Source of the DNA: Poa pratensis
Lineage: Eukaryota > Streptophyta > Magnoliopsida > Poales > Poaceae
DNA length: 64,000 bases
Reading direction: 5' to 3'
Assembly (NCBI GenBank): GCA_947311845.1
Contig: CAMZMU010000040.1
Location: 54,279,975 to 54,343,974, forward strand
Shown here: positions 19,600 to 31,988 of the stretch, one piece after another
How the letters are laid out: each line of letters starts with the position of its first letter
Position numbering within the stretch: position 1 is the first letter of the stretch
Position numbers and translations under genes: made by a program
The notes under the pieces: model-generated
Databases searched by the model: none
What the model was told of the DNA's origin: nothing
Seen by the model: the letters and a program-made list of their open reading frames with translations, nothing else

Positions 19600-20149
19600 G
19601 GGACGTGACAGCCTCGCAGACTATCCTAGCCTAGCTGCACTTTCGGCGGTGTGGTGGCTTCGCTAGCTTTCTTGACCTGTTGCTGTTGGTCGGTGTTGCC
19701 GTGTTGGTACTGGTAGGCGGCCACGCCCACGCTTGCCGTGCAGTGGAGAGAAACCGCGTCGCGTCGGGTTGCTCCACCGCGGGCGAGGCGAGGCGACGGC
19801 GGCGCCGTTAAGACGGACAGCCCGATGGAGCTGTGGCTGCCCGGCCCTTTTTGGGCAGGAAATGACTATCTCCTACTACTATTCCATTGACGATCACGAC
19901 GAGTTCACGACGATGATTCTGAATGGTAAATCGTCTTGCAGTAATGATGTCGAGGATCTTGTAAATCATCATCCTTCATCCTGCTGCGTTGTAAAAATAC
20001 GGTATGCTAAAATGATGACTGGCAATCTTTGTAGGCATCGATATTGATTTGGCAATCATAATTGCACTGCTTTGTACGTGTAGCAGAAATGTAGCAAAGC
20101 CACACTAGTTGTAGAAAGGCCAATGAAAAAAAAATCATTTGCAGCATAA
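19600..20149. other. upstream region of the kinase, no gene seen
   Basis: GC-rich near the kinase leader, then AT-rich. I see no exon, inverted repeat or retroelement end before the Harbinger-like terminus at about 20150. Confidence 0.4.
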
Positions 20150-20497
20150 AAGGAACATCTGCATCTCCACCGGGCCTCCAAATCGGTGTCCGGCACCCCC
20201 AATTGAGGCCCAATTAGGGGTGCCGGACATGTGTCCGCCCGAATGGAGGGTGCACCCCAAAGGCCCACCCCCAAACGGCCCTAATTTTGAGCATTAGATC
20301 GAACACCTTGCAGGCACAGGAACCGCCGCCGGTTCACCTTCGCGTCGCGTCGGAACACGGCGGTTGGTGTGGACGTCCAACCGCCGCCGCATCGCTTCGG
20401 GGTGGCGTTCGCACCGCTTCGCAGCATTATAATCGTCCTCGCCGGCCGCACAACGCTCACGTTCTCTCCGCGAACCACCGCCCACAACTCGCTCGCC

Positions 20498-20875
20498 ATG
20501 TCGTCGCCTGAGAAGAAGGCCATGCTGGCCGATCAGGAGGAGGAGAAGGAGGCCGTGGTGGTCGTCGATCAGGAGCAGGAGGCCGTGGTGGCCACCGATC
20601 AGGAGTAGCAGCAGGAGGCCGTGGTTGCCGCCTAGGACGCCGAGGCCGAGCAGGAGCAGGACGCCGAGCCCGCAACTCCATCACCGGCACGCCCTGCTAT
20701 CTCACCGTGGGAACCTTGGTCCCCGTGGCTGTCCCGTGTGGCTGGTGCACATGCAGCAGAGGCCGTCCCCTAGGCAGCGGCACCGGAGTGGCAGCCAGGT
20801 ACTCCAGACGCGGCGCCGGCGGACGACGGGCCTGAAACACCGCCACCCAACGCTGACTCCGATGACGACGAGTAG
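20498..20875 (+). pseudogene. small acidic Glu/Gln-rich frame with three in-frame TAG codons
   Basis: From ATG at 20498 one frame runs to TAG at 20873 (125 codons) broken only by TAG at 20606, 20633 and 20771. The product starts MSSPEKKAMLADQEEEKEAV, is rich in E, Q, A and V, then proline-rich, and ends DSDDDE. It sits just inside the left Harbinger terminus behind a GC-rich leader and converges on ORF1. No family is recognised. It could be the start of a lost transposase gene or an accessory frame. Confidence 0.5.
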
Positions 20876-21203
20876 TGTTTCCTAGTTTCTAGTTGTAATC
20901 GTATGTAATAATTAGATGCATGCATTAAAAAAAGTCTCCAATAGATGCGGCTACCAAATTGTTCAACTGCGCCGGATATGAAATCCCAGCCATGACATAG
21001 TTTCGACCGCGCCGGAGAGCACGTCTCCAAGCGCCGGCCATCAAAATAGGTTCGACCTCGCCGGAGAATTAGTCTGCAATGCAGGCCATCAAAAAGGCGC
21101 CCCCGGCGCAATGGTGCATGCCGATCACGCAGTGGTTTCCTCCTGCTCGACCTCCTCACCTTCTTCGGATTCCTCGAGCGCCGCCGCTTCGGTCGCCGCC
21201 TTC

Positions 21204-22921
21204 TGATGCATGTAAAATGCATACATGAACTTTGCATTATATTACTTATATTTCAATCATATTTGCATCATATAAGGGTTATATCATTGTTTTATATTGA
21301 TTTTGGGAATATTTCATAGTTTTCCTATTTTTCTGGAATTAACCCTGCACAGGCAGAAAACCCTATTTTCTATATTTTGATGTTTCAGGGACCCAAACGA
21401 CGTCCAAATGACCTGGAAATTTACGAGCATCAGTTTTTGGAAGGAACAAAGCGTGGGAGCGAAGGAAGCGAACAAGCGGAGGCCCGAGGGCCAAGATGAG
21501 TGGGCCCACGCGGCCAGATTCCTTGGCCGCGTGGGACCCATCATCTGGGCCTCGTGGCTCCGTTGCCGTCGATCTTTTTCCCGAGCCTCCGTCTTGACCT
21601 AAAAACGACTATAAAAATAGTCCCCGACGCACTTCGGAAAGGAGCGCCGCAGAAACACAGAAACCACGAAACAGAGACCTGGAGTTGCAGATTGGAGGGG
21701 GAAAACTCCGGCGGGGCGCTGCCGGTGTGGTCTCCATCCTCCAACGACTTCTCCACCGTCTCCATGATGAAGAGGGAGTAGTCCACCCCTGGACTATGGT
21801 TTGTGGAAGTAACTTATGTATCTCTCCTCTCTTGAGCTTCACTAATTAGTACCGTATGAGCTGCTGAACATGATTACGGTCATCTATGTAATACCTTTGT
21901 GGTGGATCTTTTTATGAGTTAATATATGTTTGAGATTGCAATAGTTTTGTTTCAGTTATGAAAGTAGATGCATATTATGTACCCCGTTCTTGTTTACTTG
22001 TTGATCAAATGTGTATGAGAGTGTGAGGGGGAACGTGTGCATTAGTTGGAGTAACGGGGGTGGCTAGTGCGGTGAACGTGAGAGAAAGTTCCGCGATCCA
22101 CTTGGGTTTTTACCTTACTTTGTTGCCTCACTAGGGATAAAGAAAAATACCTTGCTACCGGAGATGTGGGTGTGACCATTGCCACTACTCCATGACTAGA
22201 TCTAGCATGTTCTTATTTTAACTTCATGTCATGATACTTAATGCTATGCTCTGATTTATCTTAATTACTAAGGTGTTATGATTTAGTTCGCATCTTGGTG
22301 GAGTATAAGAGAGATTAATAAACAAAAGATCTCTATGTTAGGACGTGATGCCCATATAATTAGTAACTTGTCATGAAACCTTTTTGTTGCAATCTCATAT
22401 GTCAATTCCATTGTCTACCACTTTATTAAAGAGAGAGTGCATTTGTGAAACCATGAACCCCGGTCCATTTTTAATCATAAGAAACACCTTTCCAACAACT
22501 TTTATCCACTTTACATTTTCTGCCATTTAAAAATCCGAAAATACAAAAACACTTTTACATCTTGCATTCACAATACAAAACCCAAAAATATCATCATTGT
22601 TTCCACCATCCTTGCATATTTATTTATCATCATTGCATATTTATTTACTGTTTTGCATTTTTTATCATATCATTCTCACACCTTGTGCTTGACAACCACT
22701 TGGTGAGGTTGAGGGCACAAAACAATTTACTTTGTTTGTAGGTTTTCAAGAGAAGGATAAGAAGATAAATCTTTCACTACTGATTCCCCGAGAGTTCGAT
22801 ATTAAACCCTCGAGTCACCCCTCGTGGGGAAAACCGTCTTTCCTATACTATACACTCTGCACTTGGAGTCTCAACCTAACCCATATTCTTTTGACGCAGG
22901 TAACTACGTCAAGGGCCATCA
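21204..22921 (+). repeat. 5' LTR of the gypsy-like element
   Basis: Starts TGATGCATGTAAAATGC, ends GGGCCATCA. A TATA-like CTATAAAAATAG lies at about 21609. 1,718 bp. Confidence 0.92.
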
Positions 22922-22932
22922 AGACAGTTTTC

Positions 22933-22950
22933 TGGCGCCGTTGCCGGGGA
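22933..22950 (+). promoter_or_regulatory. primer binding site
   Basis: TGGCGCCGTTGCCGGGGA, 11 nt after the LTR end; this PBS is typical of Athila-like gypsy elements primed by tRNA-Asp (family knowledge). Confidence 0.85.
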
Positions 22951-23273
22951 ATCATTGCTGTAAAGGTTTATCCAAGGGTATCTCACAACAAAGTCAACTT
23001 CATCACCAACTTGTGCAAACACCTAAGCTTGGGGAGGTTGCACCTACGTGAGCATCATCTTATCCATCTTTACCTTCAAATCATTTTATTTTGTTTTGTT
23101 ATTGTCTTGCATATCATATTTATATTTCGGTTTCATATTTTATTTTCAGTTTTGCATTTTGTTTGCATTTGTTATTTCGGTTTGCATTTTTAGTATCATT
23201 TTATTTTCAGTTTTTCATCTAAAAACATAAAACCCATAAAAACTAGTGTTGTTTTTAATATGTATGCTAAGCT

Positions 23274-24606
23274 ATGGAGAAAGGTTATGTCAAAACTATG
23301 GGAGCTTACTATGAATACCGATCAACCAAAGAAGGAAATAGAATGCTTGAATTGCTTGAACATCTCAATGATATGGCCACTGAGTTTTGTGAATTACATA
23401 ATATAACTTGCTGCTTTAGAAAAGACTATAAACACTCTCTCTATCAATGTAAGTATAATAGTGATCCTATTATTGCTCTTATCAAGAGTGTAAATTTGCA
23501 TGCCATGATATAGAACAAGTTGAGAAATATATTGCTTATGTTGCAGCCCATGAGATAGACTTTCTTATTGATAATTTTTTGCAACTAGTCATGAAGCTCG
23601 TGTAATGAAAGGACACATTTCTATTCTTCTCCAACTTTGTAAAAAGGAATTTAGTGATAATGTTTATGTTAAAGAAAGAATTCTTGCTTCCATGGAAAGT
23701 ACTAATATTTTGCAGGATGATGAAAACATAAGCTTGGAAGAGGAAGTATGTGAAGAGGAGATTGAAATGGATGTGTTCCAATCTAAGCTTGGGGAAGAGT
23801 TGGATCTCCCAACTTCACCATCAACAAATGATAGTAACACTCAAACTCAAAAATCTTTTGTTATTTATGAGAATCCATGTTATGATGAGTGTGAAACTGA
23901 AAATGCTATGGTCCTATATGATAACCCATGCTATTATGATGAAACTAATAATGCTCCTTTACTTTTTAATAATGCTACTAGTGAACTTATGATAATAATG
24001 AGGAGTGTTGCTTAAATATGCTATATGATAATGCTTTAGATGATGGTCCTATGCTTATTGATAATCCTCCATGTTTAGTTGTTACTAATTTATGCGAGGA
24101 TAAAAATGATATACTTGCTGTTTGTGATAGTGCTCTTACTCATGAGAGTCCTACTTTGTTTTGAACTCTCCTAATCACACCATAGAGGAGAAATTTGCTT
24201 ATGTTGAGAAATACTTATGTGGTTTGCAATTATCTTTAGTTCCAAATTTTTGCAGCATGATATTAAACTTGATATTGATCTTAATAACTATTTTGAAAGA
24301 GGGAAGCATGCTAATGAATTCCAAATAAATTTAATGATCCTCTTTATGTGCCTATTATCTAAGTTGAATGATTCTTGTGGTTATATGGTTGAATTTATTT
24401 CTACTACTTGCAACTATTATGAAAAGGAGGTGATAAGAACCCTCTTTATGTTACTAATAATTATAGCTGCAAGTATACTGTTAATATGCATTGGAAAACT
24501 TATTTATTTGATTCATTCATATACAAAATGCCAATGCATAGAAAGAAAGTTAGACTTCGTTGTTATTACTTTTGTGTTTTGTTTTTCTCTACTAGGTTCA
24601 ACTTGA
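23274..24606 (+). pseudogene. decayed Gag-like frames of the gypsy element
   Basis: Three separated plus frames: 23274-23513 (starts MEKGYVKTMGAYYEYRST), 23605-24015 (acidic, with repeated NPCYDE/NPCYYDE units) and 24217-24606 (ends in strongly hydrophobic segments such as LFMLLIIIAASILLICIGK). They look like remnants of the one long frame that is still intact in the related element at 41254-49673. Stops and frameshifts separate them. Confidence 0.6.
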
Positions 24607-27080
24607 CTATTATTTTGATTGGTTTAGAACACCATGGGACCTGGTATTATGCATGAACACTTCCCAAGGAAGAGGGACACATCAAAGTTCAAGCTCCCTC
24701 ATGAGCTTCGTCCACAATAAATATCAAGTAAGAAGCCTAGCTACATGGCTATAAAGAAAGCGCTTTACGGGAGGCAACCCGGTTGTTTTTATTTTTGATT
24801 TTCTTTGTGTCCTCTTGCTGTAACAAGAGACTTAGTTTTTAGTTTTGTTTCTGGAATTTTTAATAAAGTGCCAAGTTTTACCTATTTTGGTTTGAAAAAG
24901 TTGCTATTTGCATTCGGAGATTTTATTCCAGCACGAATCTGTGCACGGTATGATTTTTAATTTTATTCTGTAACTCCGAATGAGCTGATATTTGAACTGT
25001 AGTTGCAACTTTTCATCCTCTGTAAGCATGAATTTTTCAGAATTTTTCGACATATTTAAGTAGGGTAGAAAAATACGTTTTGCTGCTGCTGTTTTTCTGG
25101 ACAGATTCTGTCCCATTTTGTTTGATGCATTCTTTGAACTTTTAACTTGAATCTTTTTGATCCAATTGAGTTTATAAGTAGGCATACAACATTATACACT
25201 TTCTGGACATTCATATGAATTTTTGTTTAAGGATTTTATGCAGCAAGAATCTATTTGTCTATCACTACTAATGTCACCCCACAGAAAAGAAATGGGAGAA
25301 ACGGTGTTTTGAAGTTTTTTCACAGGGATTAGAGGAGATGCACCAAGAGCTATCCAAGGATGGTGAAGACCATAAGCTTGGGGATGTGAAGACAACCCCA
25401 CTGGACCAACACACTCTCGGTTTGCACACGTCTAACTTCTGTTTTTCGATCAATGCACTTTATCGCATAAACTTGGAGCGTCTTTTATTTGCTTTTTATT
25501 TCGGTTTGATTTTTTTTTCTTGAGACCACCACTATCATTTATATATGAGAGAGCTACTGGAAATTTGGGTTGAATTAAGTTGGATGCTATTAAAAGATTG
25601 GGAAAGGGATGTTTGAGTTGATTCAAAAAGATACATATAGTTGCATGATTCATGTGCTTTTAATGAGTATTAATTTGCAAGTGTTTTATCAAGAGCTATC
25701 TTTTATTCATGTTTTGATGCTGAATGTTACTTTACTTTGTTTAACATGGATTGGTTAGTTCTATGGACACTTATGCATGCATTTAGATGGTCAACTTTCT
25801 CCCTCTTGCTAGCCCAAAAATTCCAACAAGTAAAAACTTGTTTTCCAACACCTTCAACCAAAGTTTTTCCAGTGAGTCCACCATATCTACCTATTAGCTT
25901 TATGCTATTCCGAGTATGTTTATCATGTTTATTTGTTATCTATACTTCTGAATTAAAATGCTTATGTTATTGATTGTTATGGGAAAAGTTGGTTAAAAGC
26001 TCTCACGAACTTGATGCACACTTACTTTTATTGCACTTAATAAACATGACCATTGTGATTAAAATTATGAAGTTGTGAGCTTGACAAGAGTCTTGGTTGG
26101 GAGTTAGCTCATATGTGCTGTCACATGGCAAGCTTTCAACGTGCTCTTTATATTTTGTTGATATCATGTACTTTTGTTTATGGATGCTTATCATGGTGCC
26201 AAATAAATGTGGAAACTTAGTGAGTTTAATGAGTTTGTATAAATGGCTAGAGAGACGCCTGGGCCGCTAATCTAAGCCATGCATCATTCATGGTGGAAAT
26301 TTACTTACATGCTATGGTGAACCTTCAGTGATGCACCCCACAATAAAAAGCTATACCAATAGTAAATAAAAAGGGTGTGAGATTGTTCATTTTGTTTGTT
26401 TGTCTTGTCATTTTGACATGGGCTTGTTCCATGTCCTGGGCAAGAGGTACCCCAGTTGACGCTCTTGATGACGCTATTATATTACTTACAATGACCTTAA
26501 CTTGAACTTGCTTTTTGTCCCAAGTTGAGTAACACGTGGTGTAGGTACTCGTATTCACGGGGCATGAGACATTCAACCCATACTTTGTCAAGCATACTAC
26601 TCATATTTGCTTTCACTTTAAACTTTAACCATTCAAGATGCTATGATAGGGGTAATGAGAGCTTGACACCAATACCACATTGCAAACATTAACTTAAGTA
26701 GAAGCATTTGGAAGTTAGATGAAACTTATTCATGTTTTACCTCTACTCATTTATATATCTTTCCAAAGTGTCCACCTTTTATATTCAGATTTCATAAGAA
26801 TACTCTATGACCATTATAGGATGTTTTTACTTTTCATTATGCATACATTTGGTCCATAGTACTTTCTTCTATGTTACACTTTGTGAATTATCATTGAACA
26901 TCCTTACATTGAATATTTGATATCACTTCATAATCTATCTTGTATATTGCTACTCCTTTGAAGAATGAATCATTTGACTCTATGTAGCAATAGTAATCAT
27001 CTTTGATATCCTTTGATAGTATTAAATTGCAAAGTCCATGTTAGTTTTATCACCTTCATACTCGAGGACGAGTATAGGTT
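24607..27080 (+). other. non-coding interior of the gypsy element
   Basis: 2.5 kb of AT-rich sequence without a convincing frame. It carries a purine motif AAGCTTGGGGATG at 25374 like the one before the 3' LTR at 27081, and the sequence CTCGAGGACGAG at 27061, which is also found, in complement, next to the purine tract of the minus-strand element at 42588. Confidence 0.6.
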
Positions 27081-27094
27081 AAGCTTGGGGATGT

Positions 27095-28828
27095 TGATGC
27101 ATGTAAAATGCATACATGAACTTTGCATTATATTACTTATATTTCAATCATATTTGCATCATATAAGGGTTATATCATTGTTTTATATTGATTTTGGGAA
27201 TATTTCATGTTTCCCTATTTTTCTGGAATTAACCCTGCACAGGCAGAAAACCCTATTTTCTATATTTTGATGTTTCAGGGACCCAAACGACGTCCAAATG
27301 ACCTGGAAATTTACGAGCATCAGTTTTTGGAAGGAACAAAGCGTGGGAGCGAAGGAAGCGAACAAGCGGAGGCCCGAGGGCCAAGATGAGTGGGCCCACG
27401 CGGCCAGATTCCTGGCCGCGTGGGACCCCATCTGGGCCTCGTGGCTCCGTTGCCGTCGATCTTTTTTCCCGAGCCTCCGTCTTGACCTAAAAACGACTAT
27501 AAAAATAGTCCCCGACGCCTTCGGAAAGGAGCGCCGCAGAAACACAGAAACCACGAAACAGAGACCTGGAGTTGCAGATTGGAGGGGGAAAACTCCGGCG
27601 GGGCGCTGCCGGCGTGGTCTCCATCTTCTCCAACGACTTCTCCACCGTCTCCATGATGAAGAGGGAGTAGTCCACCCCTGGACTATGGGTTTGTGGAAGT
27701 AACTTATGTATCTCTCCTCTCTTGAGCTTCACTAATTAGTACCGTATGAGCTGCTGAACATGATTACGGTCATCTATGTAATACCTTTGTGGTGGATCTT
27801 TTTATGAGTTAATATATGTTTGAGATTGCAATAGTTTTGTTTCAGTTATGAAAGTAGATGCATATTATGTACCCCGTTCTTGTTTACTTGTTTGATCAAG
27901 CATGTGTATGAGAGCGTGTGAGGGGGAACGTGTGCATTAGTTGGAGTAACGGGGGTGGCTAGTGCGGTGAACGTGAGAGAAAGTTCCGCGATCCACTTGG
28001 GTTTTTACCTTACTTTGTTGCCTCACTAGGGATAAAGAAAAATACCTTGCTACCGGAGATGTGGGTGTGACCATTGCCACTACTCCATGACTAGATCTAG
28101 CATGTTCTTATTTTAACTTCATGTCATGATACTTAATGCTATGCTCTGATTTATCTTAATTACTAAGGTGTTATGATTTAGTTCGCATCTTGGTGGAGTA
28201 TAAGAGAGATTAATAAACAAAAGATCTCTATGTTAGGACGTGATGCCCATATAATTAGTAACTTGTCATGAAACCTTTTTGTTGCAATCTCATATGTCAA
28301 TTCTAGTGTTCCATTGTCTACCACTTTATTAAAGAGAGAGTGCATTTGTGAAACCATGAACCCCGGTCCATTTTTAATCATAAGAAACACCTTTCCAACA
28401 ACTTTTATCCACTTTACATTTTCTGCCATTTAAAAATCCGAAAATACAAAAACACTTTTACATCTTGCATTCACAATATAAAACCCAAAAATATCATTTA
28501 TCATTGTTTCCACCATCCTTGCATATTTATTTACCATCATTGCATATTTATTTACTGTTTTGCATTTTTTTATCATATCATTCTCACACCTTGTGCTTGA
28601 CAACCACTTGGTGAGGTTGAGGGCACAAAACAATTTACTTTGTTTGTAGGTTTTCAAGAGAAGGATAAGAAGATAAATCTTTCACTACTGATTCCCCGAG
28701 AGTTCGATATTAAACCCTCGAGTCACCCCTCGTGGGGAAAACGTCTTTCCTATACTATACACTCTGCACTTGGAGTCTCAACCTAACCCATATTCTTTTG
28801 ACGCAGGTAACTACGTCAAGGGCCATCA
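27095..28828 (+). repeat. 3' LTR of the gypsy-like element
   Basis: 1,734 bp, begins TGATGCATGTAAAATGC and ends GGGCCATCA before the CCTTC duplication. Near-identical to the 5' LTR. Confidence 0.92.
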
Positions 28829-29446
28829 CCTTCTCAGCCTGAATGCGCCTTCGTTCGGACACGAAGTAGGCCTTCTGGTTGGGGCTCATGTCGCTCATGT
28901 TGGTGGCCATGAACAGACGCTCCTCCTTCTTCTCATGGGCCTTGAGCTTGGTCTTTTGCATCTCGAAGTTGATTTCCCACTTTTTTTCGGTCGCGGCTTG
29001 TATCTTCTTCTTCTTCTTCTCGGCACTCGACGCGGCCAACTCGGTGACGTAGAGCTTCACCGACTCTTGGATGCAGCACGACGAGGCCGTTGTCTTCTTG
29101 CCAGCCCTGGCGGCCACCTTGCACGCCTTGACTCCCATCTCTGGACGATCGGCGCTGGCGGCCGGCAGCTTCCTTTCATATCCCTCGGCCACATCCTTGA
29201 CATGGCGCTTCCATTTCGGGCAGTCGCGAAGCGCCTCCCAGCAATGCATCAACTTGTATGCCTTCTTACGATCCATCGCCAAGTCGACGTACATGTAGCC
29301 GGCATCGTTTAACTGCGCAAACAAACACAAGTTAAATATGTTTGTAAACATAGCCGGTTACAAGTAAGACGCAAGTTAAGATGACCGGATAACCTTGTCG
29401 GTGTCATTCTTGCCACTCTCATCTCTATTCATGATTTGCTCATGGC

Positions 29447-30901
29447 TGATACGTCTCAAACGTATCTATAATTTTTGATGTTCCATGCATGTTTTATATC
29501 AATTGCTACATGTTTTATATACACTTTATATCATTTTTATACATTTTCTGGGACTAACCTATTAACAAGATGCCACAGTGCCAGTTCCTGTTTTCTGCTG
29601 TTTTTGTATTTCAGAAAAGCTAGTCAGGAAATATTCTCGGAATTGGACGAAAATTTACGGAGGCCCCCATTTTATCAAGATACACACGGAGTCCGAAGGA
29701 GAGACGAAGTGGAGCCACGAGGGCTCCACATGTGGGCTCGGCGCGGCCAAGGGCCCACCGGCGCCCAGGGGTGGTGTTGCCTCCTCGTGCACCGCCTCGC
29801 GACGCCCTTTGGACTATATATTGCCCTGACCTAAAACTCACAGAAGAATCGACGATTTCTCCAGAAGAGTTCCGTAGCTCCGCCGCCACCAAAAACCCTA
29901 ATTCGGGGGACATAAGTCTCTGTTTCGGCACCCTGCCGGGACGGGGAATTGCCCCCGGAGCCATCTCCATCGACGCCACCGCCTCCATCATCGTTGTTGC
30001 TGCCTCCCATGATGAGGAGGGAGTAGTTCTCCCTCGGGGCTGAGGGCTCTACCGGTAGCTATGTGGTTCATATCTCTCTCCCATGATGTGATCTATATGT
30101 GATCATGAGCTTTGTAATCTAGTTGAATTCCTAGATGTTACTCTTCATTATGTTATGATTATGCTACTCAAGTGGTTTTATTAATGTAAACTCCGGAGTC
30201 ACCTTTGTCCCACGGTGCGAAGTTGACAGTGTGCGCACCGTGTGTGGCTCTTAGGCTAAAGATTACAGGAATACTTATCATGAGTTATTATTTGCGTTGG
30301 ATGTCTCTATGAAATTGTGGTGTTTGTCTAGTACTATTTAGGGCGCTCAAGTTGACAGTGTGGGGTTCCCTAGATGTGGAATGCGACTTTAAGGTGTGCT
30401 TTTATAGCCCTACGCAGTGGATTGGTGTTCGTTATCCAACGAGAGAATAACTCAGAGCAGCATAGTGAAGAGGAAATATCTATGTATTCAATTATATTAT
30501 TATTGTTGAGAGTGTCCACTAGTGAAAGTATGATCCCTAGGCCTTGTTTCTAAGCATTGAAACACCGTTTACAACCAGTTCTGCTACATGTTTGCTTGCT
30601 GCCATTTTTATTTCAGATTGCAATTACCACTTATAATCATCCATATCACTTGTATTTTAATATCTCTTCGCCGAACTAGTGCACCTATACATCTGACAAG
30701 TGTATTAGGTGTGTTGGGGACACAAGAGACTTCTTGTATCTTAATTGCAGGGTTGCTTGAGAGGGATATCTTTGACCTCTACCTCCCTGAGTTCGATAAA
30801 CCTTGGATGATTCACTTAAGAGAAACTTGCTGCTGTTCTACAAAACTCTGCACTTGGAGGCCCAACACTGTCTACAAGAATAGAAGCGTGCGTAGACATC
30901 A
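29447..30901 (+). mobile_element. solo LTR in Harbinger ORF1 exon 2
   Basis: 1,455 bp from TGATACGTCTCAAACG to GCGTGCGTAGACATCA, flanked by ATGGC at 29442-29446 and 30902-30906. No interior or second LTR is present, so it results from recombination between the two LTRs. Its family is the same as the LTR at 41254-42561 (shared starts, TATTTATT-side structure and identical last 30 or so bases). Confidence 0.92.
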
Positions 30902-31988
30902 ATGGCAACCATGAAACTTGGTAGTGAGCGTCGAGATGACGCCCCACCGGCTTTCAACCGATTTGGCATTGCGATTGGGCAACACATCATGAGTTGGATA
31001 CGCCCTTCTCTCGGTGTAGTCCTTATGTATGCGTGCCCAATAGGCATCCCTCTTTTGGTTGGCGCCGGTCGTGCCGCTCATGCTCACGGCCATCCACGAC
31101 TCGCACAACAACACGTCCTCTTTGTCGCTCCAAGTCCGGCCTCGATAACCTGCTTTCTTACCGCCATCCTCTTCCCCTTCTTCGCCTTCCCCTTCTTCGC
31201 CTTGGTCGCCCTCTTCTTCGCCCTGGCCTTGGTCGCCCTCCCCTCCTTCGCCCTGGCCGAATTGATCGGCGTCGGCGCCTCTGTAGGCACCACCGGCGAT
31301 CAGTTCAACCATCGCAATGGCGCCAGCATCCTACACCACAAAAACGGCCGTCCCGTATTGCAATTAAGTGTACAAATAACAATATGCATCCGGCACCCGC
31401 AATAAGTGCGCACAACAATCATTTGCATCCGGCCGCCGACAATAAGTGCGCACAACAACAATCGGCCGGCCAACACAATAAATGAGCGGATCAGCAAGAT
31501 AAATAGCACGCACCTCGCCGAGTGGGTCGGCCGCGTTGGCGCCTTCATGCCCGAAGAGGTGACCGCGCGAAGGGGTCGCGTCGCCGCTTTTGCATGCCGT
31601 CCGCCGCATCGTCGGCGAGTCATTGAACAACAACGGCGCCTCGTTCAGATCGAGGGTCGGCTCGTCGGGGGAGATGGACTGCCGCGAAAGCTGCGAGTGG
31701 TAGCCGTAGCCGTCGTCGAAGAAGGCCGGGCAAGACGGCGACCCGCAAAAGACGCCGGCGCCGGCTAGGCTATAGCTACTCTGGCTCATGGCGATCAACA
31801 TCTCGGCGGTATCTTTTGGCGAGGGCTCATTCGCTGCCTTGTCCTTCGCCTTCAGTCGCCTGAGTTGCCGAAGGTGGGAAGCGGCTGTGCGCAGGTCGGC
31901 CTGGCTCAGCGGCGCCTTGACCACCGACACCGAAAGCTCCTGCGCTGTGTGTATGACGGGCGGGCCACCCCTGTCGGAGGGCATGTCC

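Larger units (their letters stand above)
21204..28828 (+). mobile_element. gypsy-like LTR retrotransposon without pol, in Harbinger ORF1 exon 3
   Basis: 7,625 bp, flanked by CCTTC at 21199-21203 and 28829-28833. Two near-identical LTRs (21204-22921, 27095-28828), a PBS complementary to a tRNA (TGGCGCCGTTGCCGGGGA, 22933-22950) and a purine tract AAGCTTGGGGATG just before the 3' LTR. The 4.2-kb interior holds only broken Gag-like frames; I see no protease, RT or integrase motif. It therefore depends on another element. The LTRs differ only by scattered substitutions and a few short indels (for example near 22009, 27900 and 28303), pointing to a fairly young insertion. Confidence 0.9.
21125..31984 (-). 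pseudogene. Harbinger ORF1-type SANT/Myb-like protein gene, interrupted by LTR elements
   Basis: Three exons on minus: 31984-31514; 31330-30907 plus 29446-29394; 29312-28829 plus 21198-21125. Leaving out the solo LTR (29447-30901) and the gypsy element (21204-28828) with one target copy each gives 471, 477 and 558 nt, all multiples of three: 501 aa plus stop. Exon 2 encodes an acidic Gly/Glu-rich stretch and a trihelix/SANT-like domain (about 219-316: GYRGRTWSDKEDVLLCESWM, then SVESRWGVISTLTTKFHGC). Exon 3 gives a lysine/glutamate-rich coiled segment (EKKKKKIQAATEKKW, FMATNMSDMSPNQKAYF), as in plant proteins labelled NAM-associated or GST-T3-like, many of which are PIF/Harbinger ORF1 products. 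ORF1 binds DNA and assists the transposase (family knowledge). A copia element abuts its ATG. Confidence 0.8.

Noticed and set aside
28770..29312. 180-codon plus frame over the gypsy LTR end and ORF1 exon 3
   Set aside because: It is the antisense shadow of ORF1 exon 3 and crosses an LTR border.
30902..31485. Long plus-strand frames opposite ORF1
   Set aside because: Antisense of the Glu/Gly-rich ORF1 exon 2; Phe/Leu/Arg-rich by complement only.
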